This document shows, one piece after another, positions 50,097 through 55,659 of a stretch of DNA of 55,659 nucleotides. Both the position numbers and the translations under genes were made by a program. The DNA comes from Candidatus Atribacteria bacterium (GTDB taxonomy: Bacteria; Atribacterota; JS1; SB-45; 34-128): assembly GCA_003451675.1 (NCBI GenBank), contig DMCY01000075.1, forward strand, positions 1 through 55,659, written 5' to 3'. Numbering within the stretch: the first letter of the stretch is position 1; each line of letters begins with the position of its first letter. A model generated the notes under the pieces. That model was not told where the DNA came from. It made no database searches and saw only the letters and a list, made by a program, of their open reading frames with translations.

Positions 50097-52684
50097 GTAT
50101 CAAATATAAAAATCAAGATTTTATATTACAAATAAATGATAATTCTCCTGAAACATTGTCAATTGTAGATAAATATGATGCATTTCTTGAAGCTCTTACA
50201 ACGCCGGATTTTGAACATATAAGGGAAGCAATAAAAAAAGCTATTCATTTCTTTATCACAAAAAAATATAATAATACAGAAGAAATTGTTAGATATACTT
50301 ATAATCAGAGTAATAGTCTAAAGAAAAAATATAATAATATCGAACAATATTTATCGCATATACGTATTCAAAATAAAAAATCTTTCAGTATTGATCTTGC
50401 AACTGCTACTGGTAAAAGCTGGGTTATATACGGTGTAGCTCAAATTATGCTTGCAGAGGGCTTTGCTGATAAAGTACTTGTCTTGTGCCCCTCTTTAACA
50501 ATTGAAGAAGAACTTAAGGAAAAATTTAAAAAGTTCAGCGGAGATGTAACACTTGTAAAAATTATGGAAGAATTAGGAACATATTATTCATCTCCTGCAA
50601 TAAAAAGTGCGAATGATCCTATATTAAAAGGCGATATATGTATTGAAAATATCCATGCTGCTTATCAACGTACAGGGTCTTCCATTGAAGATAGTTTTAA
50701 AGGAAAGGGGATGAAAACTTTAGTTGTCAGCGATGAAGCTCATCATATTTATAGTAAGGCTGATGTAAATGTAAAAAAATGGTTTAATTTTTTGATAAAT
50801 AGTGATTACAGTTTTAATTATTTACTCGGAGTTACAGGAACTCCGTATATTGATGACGAGTATTTTCATGATGTCATTTATCGTTATAGTATAAAACAGG
50901 CAATGGAAGATGGAATTATTAAAACAATAGATTATAAGATTGAAGAAGAATCTACAAAAGACAAAGGTTTTGATGAAACATACCAAAATCATCTTGATAA
51001 TTGGAAAAAGTATAGAGACAATCTAAAGCCAATTACCATTGTTATCACAGATAAAATTGTAACCTGTATTCAAGTGTGGGATGAGTTGGTGAAATATATT
51101 TCTGAAAAAGAAAATATCTCATATAAAGAAGCAGTAAAAAAAGTAATATGGGTTACATCCGGGATACCATCAACGCAAAACGAAAAAAGAGCTATAGAAA
51201 GCATAGTAACAAACGCAGAAAAAGTAAGAAAAGAAAACCTTTCCTTGTTAAAAACTGTGGATGATAGAGAAAATTCCGTGGAGTGGATAGTATCAGTAAG
51301 TATGCTAACAGAAGGATGGGACATTAAAAATGTATTTCAAATCGTTCCCCATGAACGGAGGGCATTTAATTCAAAACTATTAATTTCTCAGGTTTTAGGA
51401 AGAGGACTAAGAATACCCAAGGGATTACAACATCCTGTTTATGTAAAAATAAATAATCACGAAAAATGGACTTCAAATATTGTTAATCTTTACAATGAAG
51501 TTCTTGAAATAGAAAATAAACTTTCTTGGGGATATGATAAAAGAAAAAAAGATTATCTTTTCCCGTTATATAACCTTGACTATTCATTTGAGAAGGATAC
51601 GGTTGAGATAAAAAAGGGGAAAGCAAAAGAACCTGAAAATATCAAATTTTCTCCGCAGAGTAAAAATTGGGAAGAGACAAGTAAATATTCAGAAACCGGG
51701 TATTTTAGATTTTCAGTTGAAGCGAAGGATATTGTTCCGATAGAACAGGCAGCAAAAGAAGTAAAGTTATTTTTAAAAGATAAAGATCCTGATATTGCAA
51801 AAGAATGGCCATTTAGAAAGATTAAAAAATTCATTATCAGAAACCTTAAAAAGGATGGATATGATACATCATTTCTTAATAGGGAGAATTTAATAAAGCT
51901 AAAACAATCTTTTGGGCCCATGCTAAGAGAGTTAGGGAAAGAAGCTCCACGTTTAAAAAATAAACCTGATTCTTTAACCGAAGTAAAAATAGAAGAAATG
52001 GTCCCACAATTTTTTAGTGAAAGTGAATTAAGGGATAAGGGAAAACTTTTTTATACGGAACAATCGCCTGAAATTTTACCAGACGAACAGAAAACACTTT
52101 TTTATGATTTTCTTAGAGATAAAGATAATTACGATAGAGTTAGAGAAAGCGTAGAAAAATATGGGGGTAACGAAGAAGAAGTAAACTTTTTAAAAGAAAA
52201 CTTCATTAAATGGGATAGCAATAAATTTAAATCACCTCTTAATATGATTTTTGTTTCTTTTAATCCTGAGTATAGATTTGTTAATTCTGTTTTTAATAAT
52301 ATTAATTTGGTTGATTCTTTTATAAAATCTCCCAATAAAGGATTTTACTATTTTCCATATTCATATAAGCCAACAGAAGAAGGAAGTTCCCATGTAAAAA
52401 GAGAAAATTTTAACCCTGATTTTTTCTTAAAATTAAAAAGTAAAAATGAAGTATTAGTTGTAGAAATAAAAAAAGATGGTGATTTAAGCCAGAGAAATAA
52501 GGCTAAATATCGTGATGGTAAAATACATTTTGAAGAATTAAACAAAAAAGTAGAAGAAAAAAAGTTTAATTGGAAATACTATTTCTATTTCCTTTCGCCA
52601 GAAGATATAACGGAATTCTTTCAAGCTTTGAGAGAGAACAGATATGCTAATTGGAAATCTACATTAATGCAAGAATTGAGCTAA
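50093..52684 (+). CDS. res: Type III restriction enzyme subunit (Res)
   Basis: An 863-aa SF2 helicase-nuclease. Seen: Walker A in LATATGKSWVIYG near residue 103, DEAHHIYSK near 213, the SF2 motif VTGTPY near 243, LTEGWDIKNV near 405 and QVLGRGLRIP near 435, and a C-terminal PD-(D/E)xK nuclease with FNPDFFLKL near 773 and VVEIKKDGD near 790. Coupled to mod by a 4-base overlap. Together they form a complete type III restriction system. Confidence 0.92.
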   Translation: MSIKYKNQDFILQINDNSPETLSIVDKYDAFLEALTTPDFEHIREAIKKAIHFFITKKYNNTEEIVRYTYNQSNSLKKKYNNIEQYLSHIRIQNKKSFSIDLATATGKSWVIYGVAQIMLAEGFADKVLVLCPSLTIEEELKEKFKKFSGDVTLVKIMEELGTYYSSPAIKSANDPILKGDICIENIHAAYQRTGSSIEDSFKGKGMKTLVVSDEAHHIYSKADVNVKKWFNFLINSDYSFNYLLGVTGTPYIDDEYFHDVIYRYSIKQAMEDGIIKTIDYKIEEESTKDKGFDETYQNHLDNWKKYRDNLKPITIVITDKIVTCIQVWDELVKYISEKENISYKEAVKKVIWVTSGIPSTQNEKRAIESIVTNAEKVRKENLSLLKTVDDRENSVEWIVSVSMLTEGWDIKNVFQIVPHERRAFNSKLLISQVLGRGLRIPKGLQHPVYVKINNHEKWTSNIVNLYNEVLEIENKLSWGYDKRKKDYLFPLYNLDYSFEKDTVEIKKGKAKEPENIKFSPQSKNWEETSKYSETGYFRFSVEAKDIVPIEQAAKEVKLFLKDKDPDIAKEWPFRKIKKFIIRNLKKDGYDTSFLNRENLIKLKQSFGPMLRELGKEAPRLKNKPDSLTEVKIEEMVPQFFSESELRDKGKLFYTEQSPEILPDEQKTLFYDFLRDKDNYDRVRESVEKYGGNEEEVNFLKENFIKWDSNKFKSPLNMIFVSFNPEYRFVNSVFNNINLVDSFIKSPNKGFYYFPYSYKPTEEGSSHVKRENFNPDFFLKLKSKNEVLVVEIKKDGDLSQRNKAKYRDGKIHFEELNKKVEEKKFNWKYYFYFLSPEDITEFFQALRENRYANWKSTLMQELS

Positions 52685-52734
52685 GTTTTAATTGCTTGTA
52701 AATATTTTATATCATAGGAGATTTTTATAATAGT

Positions 52735-52940
52735 TCAATAACCCAGTAACTTTTTCTGACTTTTTCGTAAGAACTTTAAATAAATAGACACATCCCATTT
52801 TCTTAAACAGGGAAGGCGTACCAAGTCAATAGTTCGGTAACTTTTAGGTTGTCTTAGAAGAAAAGAGGAGAGAAATAATAAAAGAGTGGAATAATTTCGG
52901 AAGGATTGAAGTTTGGCAAAGAACCGCCCCCTGTCATATT
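52735..52940. repeat. Dispersed repeat copy 4 and flanking relics
   Basis: CAATAACCCAGTAACTTTTT words, then GACACATCCCATTTTC, AGGGAAGGCGTACC, GTTGTCTTAGAAGAAAAG and GAGTGGAATAATTTCGG, ending GCAAAGAACCGCCCCCTGTC. After it (to 53036) a short frame reads MVEALGIIIDRRPKGKPRK, probably the end of a lost mobile gene. The gap to 53145 holds nothing else I can identify. Confidence 0.7.
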
Positions 52941-53145
52941 TAAGATCTAGAAGTTTCTTAACCGGATGGTTGAGGCTTTAGGTATTATTATAGATAGACG
53001 CCCCAAGGGAAAACCTCGTAAAATGGAAAATTAAACCATAGAAAAAATAGGATATATTCCTATTCAAAATAAAAGGGGGTACGAAAGAAAATATTAAAAA
53101 ATCAGAGGAAAATATTCAGTCAACAATTTTTAATATTTACTTATT

Positions 53146-55488
53146 ATGATTACAAAAATCACTAAACTAAAAAATTTCGGAATTTTCCACGATTTTTCGT
53201 GGAATAAAGATATCCCAGAGTTTAAAAGATTTAATCTTATTTATGGTTGGAATAGAAGCGGAAAGACATTACTCTCCAGAATTTTTACTACCTGCGAAAA
53301 GAAATCAACAGCATTTAAAGAGTATCCGAAAAAAGATGGGGTAGATGGAATATTTGAGATAAAAACGGATACCCATTCAACTATCAAAAGCTGGGATATT
53401 GCAAATTTCAATCTTTCTGTAAAAGTTTTCAACCAGGATTTTATCGATGAAAACATTTCTTTTGATCCATCTAACTCAAGTAATCCAATTGTTTATATTA
53501 GTGAAAAAGATATTGAAAGTAAGAAAAAATTAGAAGATTTAAAAGAAGATAACGAAAAGTTGATTAAAGATTTTGGTAGTGCTCAAAAAGAAAAAATAAA
53601 GACTGAAACAGCAGAAGAAAAATTCCGCATAGCGACAGCTCAAAACATAAAAGCAACTGTTGGAAGCATGAAAATGAGAGATAAATATTATGATTATAAT
53701 AGGAGTAGCCTCAAGACCACTTTGAATAATTTTGGTATTGATAACTTTAAAAAACTTTCAGATGAAGATTTTGACGAATATAAAAAAATAATTAGCAGTG
53801 AAGCGAAGAAAAAACAAACTACCTTCCCGAAGTACGAATTAAATATCGTTTTTGATGGTCAAAACATCTCTAGTTTTGATGGTATTTTTAAGATTTTAAG
53901 TCAATTGCTTTCTAAAAAAGTAATTTCGGAAACTCTTGAGCGATTAAAAAATGATCAAGTTTTAAATGCTTGGGTAAAACAAGGTTATGATTTACATAAA
54001 AAGAAAGAAGAGATAAAGAAGTGTCTTTTTTGCCAAAAGCCCCTAGATGATGGCTTCTTGGATTCTTTATCAAAGCATTTTAGCAGAGACTATGAGAATT
54101 TACAAAGCAATACAAAAACCTTTATTTCAAAATTAGAGATTTTGAAAAAAGAAAAAATTACTAAAGAAAACAGTGAGTTGTATTTTGATTTGCAGAGCGA
54201 TTACTATAAGCAAGCAAAAAATTTGAATGATCTGATAGAAAATTTGAATAAATGGATAGACGAGACAATAAAAAAACTACAAGAAAAATTTAAAAATCCG
54301 CTTTCTGTTGTAGATCCTCCGGATAAGCCGGAAGATTTTGAAAATACTTATGGTGAAATTATTAAAGAATTAAACGAAATAGTCCAGCAACATAATGGAA
54401 AAGTTGATAATCACGATGAAGAAGTTAAAACAGCAAAGGAAAAATTGGAGCTTCATCTGATTGATGTTGCCATAGAGGAACAAAACTACAAAAAAACAAA
54501 ACAAGATCTGGAAGATAGTATTGAAGCAGAAAAAACAGCAAAAGAAAAATTGGGTACAAATAATGAAAAAATTAAAGTGTTTGAACGAAAAACTTCAGAT
54601 ATAGCGAAAGCTGTACAAAAAATCAACAACCATCTAAAGGAATTTTTCGGAAGAGAAGAAATTAAACTTGAATTAGATGTTAGTAAAAAAGGTTACATTA
54701 TCAAACGAGAAGGACAACCTGCTAGCAACTTAAGTGAAGGCGAAAAAACAGCTATCGCTTTTTCGTATTTCATTGTTAAAGTTCAAGAAAAAGATTTTAG
54801 GATTAAGGAAGGGATTATTTTTATTGATGATCCGATTTCCAGTTTTGATTCCAATTTCATTTATCATTGTTTTTCCGTAATGAAATATCATTTCGAAGAC
54901 GCTGGGCAGCTTTTTATTACCACTCATAATTTTGAATTGTTTAATTTGGTGAAAGAGTGGTTTTTACGAAAGTGTAAAAAAGTAAGTATTTATAATAAAG
55001 ATAAGAAAGATAGTGAAAAGAAGATTGTCCCTTGTGAATTCACTATGATTGAAAACTTTATAAAAGACAACAAAAGACACGCACAATTGAAGAAACTTGA
55101 AAAAACTTTACTAAAGTTTAAGTCGGAATATCATTTTCTCTTTGCTAGGTTAAATCACTTTCTAGATGATAGTTCTCCAGAATATGCAGATTTTTATACT
55201 ATTGGAAATATAGCAAGAAGGTTTCTAGAGATATTTACAAATTTCAAGATCCCGACAACAGGAGACTTGGCCAGCAAGATAGGGCAATTGGACACCAAAA
55301 AGATAAGTGAAATAGAAAAAGATAAAGTTTATAAGTTAATACAAGAATTTTCTCACGGGTCAGACCCGACAAGTACGATTGAACATAAGGATAAAACCGA
55401 AAGTCATGAAGCAATAAAGGTACTGCTGAATATCGTGGCAGAATCTGATCCGAAACATTTTGAATTATTAAAAAAGAATATATTATAA
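53146..55488 (+). CDS. PrrC/RloC-like AAA ATPase, candidate anticodon nuclease
   Basis: A 780-aa ABC/SMC-type ATPase (AAA_13 class). Seen: Walker A GWNRSGKT at residues 34-41; a central coiled-coil region (about 130-500) carrying CLFC (C293, C296), a possible half zinc hook; signature LSEGEKTAIAF near 529; and Walker B IIFIDDPISSFDSN near 558-571. In the C-terminal part, R691-x3-E695 and H737 (in FSHGSD) match the Arg-Glu-His pattern of PrrC-type tRNA anticodon nucleases. It lies 460 bp after a type III restriction operon; PrrC is classically silenced by a type I enzyme. No strong ribosome site is seen before the ATG. ATPase class is firm, tRNA cleavage is inferred. Confidence 0.75.
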   Translation: MITKITKLKNFGIFHDFSWNKDIPEFKRFNLIYGWNRSGKTLLSRIFTTCEKKSTAFKEYPKKDGVDGIFEIKTDTHSTIKSWDIANFNLSVKVFNQDFIDENISFDPSNSSNPIVYISEKDIESKKKLEDLKEDNEKLIKDFGSAQKEKIKTETAEEKFRIATAQNIKATVGSMKMRDKYYDYNRSSLKTTLNNFGIDNFKKLSDEDFDEYKKIISSEAKKKQTTFPKYELNIVFDGQNISSFDGIFKILSQLLSKKVISETLERLKNDQVLNAWVKQGYDLHKKKEEIKKCLFCQKPLDDGFLDSLSKHFSRDYENLQSNTKTFISKLEILKKEKITKENSELYFDLQSDYYKQAKNLNDLIENLNKWIDETIKKLQEKFKNPLSVVDPPDKPEDFENTYGEIIKELNEIVQQHNGKVDNHDEEVKTAKEKLELHLIDVAIEEQNYKKTKQDLEDSIEAEKTAKEKLGTNNEKIKVFERKTSDIAKAVQKINNHLKEFFGREEIKLELDVSKKGYIIKREGQPASNLSEGEKTAIAFSYFIVKVQEKDFRIKEGIIFIDDPISSFDSNFIYHCFSVMKYHFEDAGQLFITTHNFELFNLVKEWFLRKCKKVSIYNKDKKDSEKKIVPCEFTMIENFIKDNKRHAQLKKLEKTLLKFKSEYHFLFARLNHFLDDSSPEYADFYTIGNIARRFLEIFTNFKIPTTGDLASKIGQLDTKKISEIEKDKVYKLIQEFSHGSDPTSTIEHKDKTESHEAIKVLLNIVAESDPKHFELLKKNIL

Positions 55489-55495
55489 CAAATAG

Positions 55496-55650
55496 GGGCA
55501 CATCCCATTTTCTTAAATAGGGAAGGCATACCAAGTCAATAGTCCAGTAACTTTTGGGTTGTCCTGGAAGAAAAGAGAAGGGAAATAAAAAAAGAGTGGA
55601 TTAGTTCCGGAAGAATTGAAGTGTGATAAAGAACCGCCCCTTGTCATAAT
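55496..55650. repeat. Dispersed repeat copy 5
   Basis: GGGGCACATCCCATTTTC, ATAGGGAAGGCATACC, GTCCAGTAACTTTTGGG, GTCCTGGAAGAAAAGAG, GAGTGGATTAGTTCCGGAAG and a TGATAAAGAACCGCCCCTTG end. It begins 8 bp after the ATPase stop and runs to the window end. Confidence 0.8.
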
Positions 55651-55659
55651 AAAAAATAT

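Larger units (their letters stand above)
41131..55659. mobile_element. Integrative element C (continues past the window)
   Basis: It starts at the third core. The backbone (recombinase, XRE, origin, primase, 59-aa protein, 603-aa protein) to about 47.5 kb is colinear with element A. Cargo is a type III restriction-modification operon and a PrrC/RloC-like gene. No fourth core is seen before the window ends, so the right end is missing. Confidence 0.7.

Noticed and set aside
50093..52684. Res as the missing HsdR partner for the element A methyltransferase/specificity pair
   Set aside because: It overlaps mod by four bases and has type III Res features, and it lies in a different element 27 kb away.
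53146..55488. SbcC/Rad50 repair ATPase
   Set aside because: No SbcD/Mre11 partner is adjacent, the coiled coil is short, and the C-terminal R-x3-E...H segment fits PrrC/RloC-like proteins better.

Overview
The window is AT-rich DNA from an anaerobic, fermenting bacterium. Butyrate kinase beside a four-subunit 2-oxoacid:ferredoxin oxidoreductase, an endonuclease Q homologue, a dnaG-rpoD pair, Firmicutes-type small proteins (DUF1659, DUF2922, YvrJ) and frequent purine-rich Shine-Dalgarno sites suggest a low-GC lineage such as Atribacterota or a deep Firmicutes-like clade. That placement is an inference with modest confidence.

Bases 1-11,640 are ordinary chromosome on the + strand: butyrate kinase, a P-loop NTPase, ferredoxin plus VorBAC-like subunits (2-oxoacid oxidation to acyl-CoA, with ATP made through an acyl phosphate), an M20 peptidase, a NUDIX hydrolase, EndoQ, primase DnaG, the vegetative sigma factor and tRNA-Asn(GTT). 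Gaps between these genes hold palindromic REP/MITE-like repeats.

From the 3' end of tRNA-Asn to the window end I read a head-to-tail array of three related integrative elements, separated by a short repeated core (GGGGAGC at 11631, 34871 and 41124). Element A is about 11637-34870, B about 34878-41123, and C runs from 41131 past the window end. A and C share a minus-strand backbone: large serine recombinase, small XRE regulator, a candidate iteron/DnaA-box origin, a CHC2-TOPRIM-helicase primase, a 59-aa protein, paired GTGAC/GTCAC palindromes, and an unrecognised 591-603-aa protein. B has lost its backbone except for the last ~45 codons of a recombinase. The core lies inside the recombinase reading frame, so integration at tRNA-Asn replaces the recombinase's C-terminal tail.

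Behind the backbone each element carries cargo. A has a BcgI-like fused restriction-modification pair, DUF3006 plus a metallo-beta-lactamase-fold protein, membrane and TPR proteins, a ~1.8 kb gene-free stretch with many long base-paired arms (candidate large structured RNA), a beta-flower/GIY-YIG pair, a DUF1659-DUF2922-holin-M15-YvrJ cassette and a Panacea-type toxin-antitoxin pair. B has a metallophosphoesterase, a secreted protein, a DUF4062/winged-helix protein and a trypsin-like protease. C has type III restriction-modification followed by a PrrC/RloC-like ATPase. A ~150-bp dispersed repeat lies between many of these cassettes and may promote their exchange.

The strongest candidates for something undescribed are the structured-RNA locus at 28.3-30.2 kb and the recombinase whose tail is changed by integration into tRNA-Asn.
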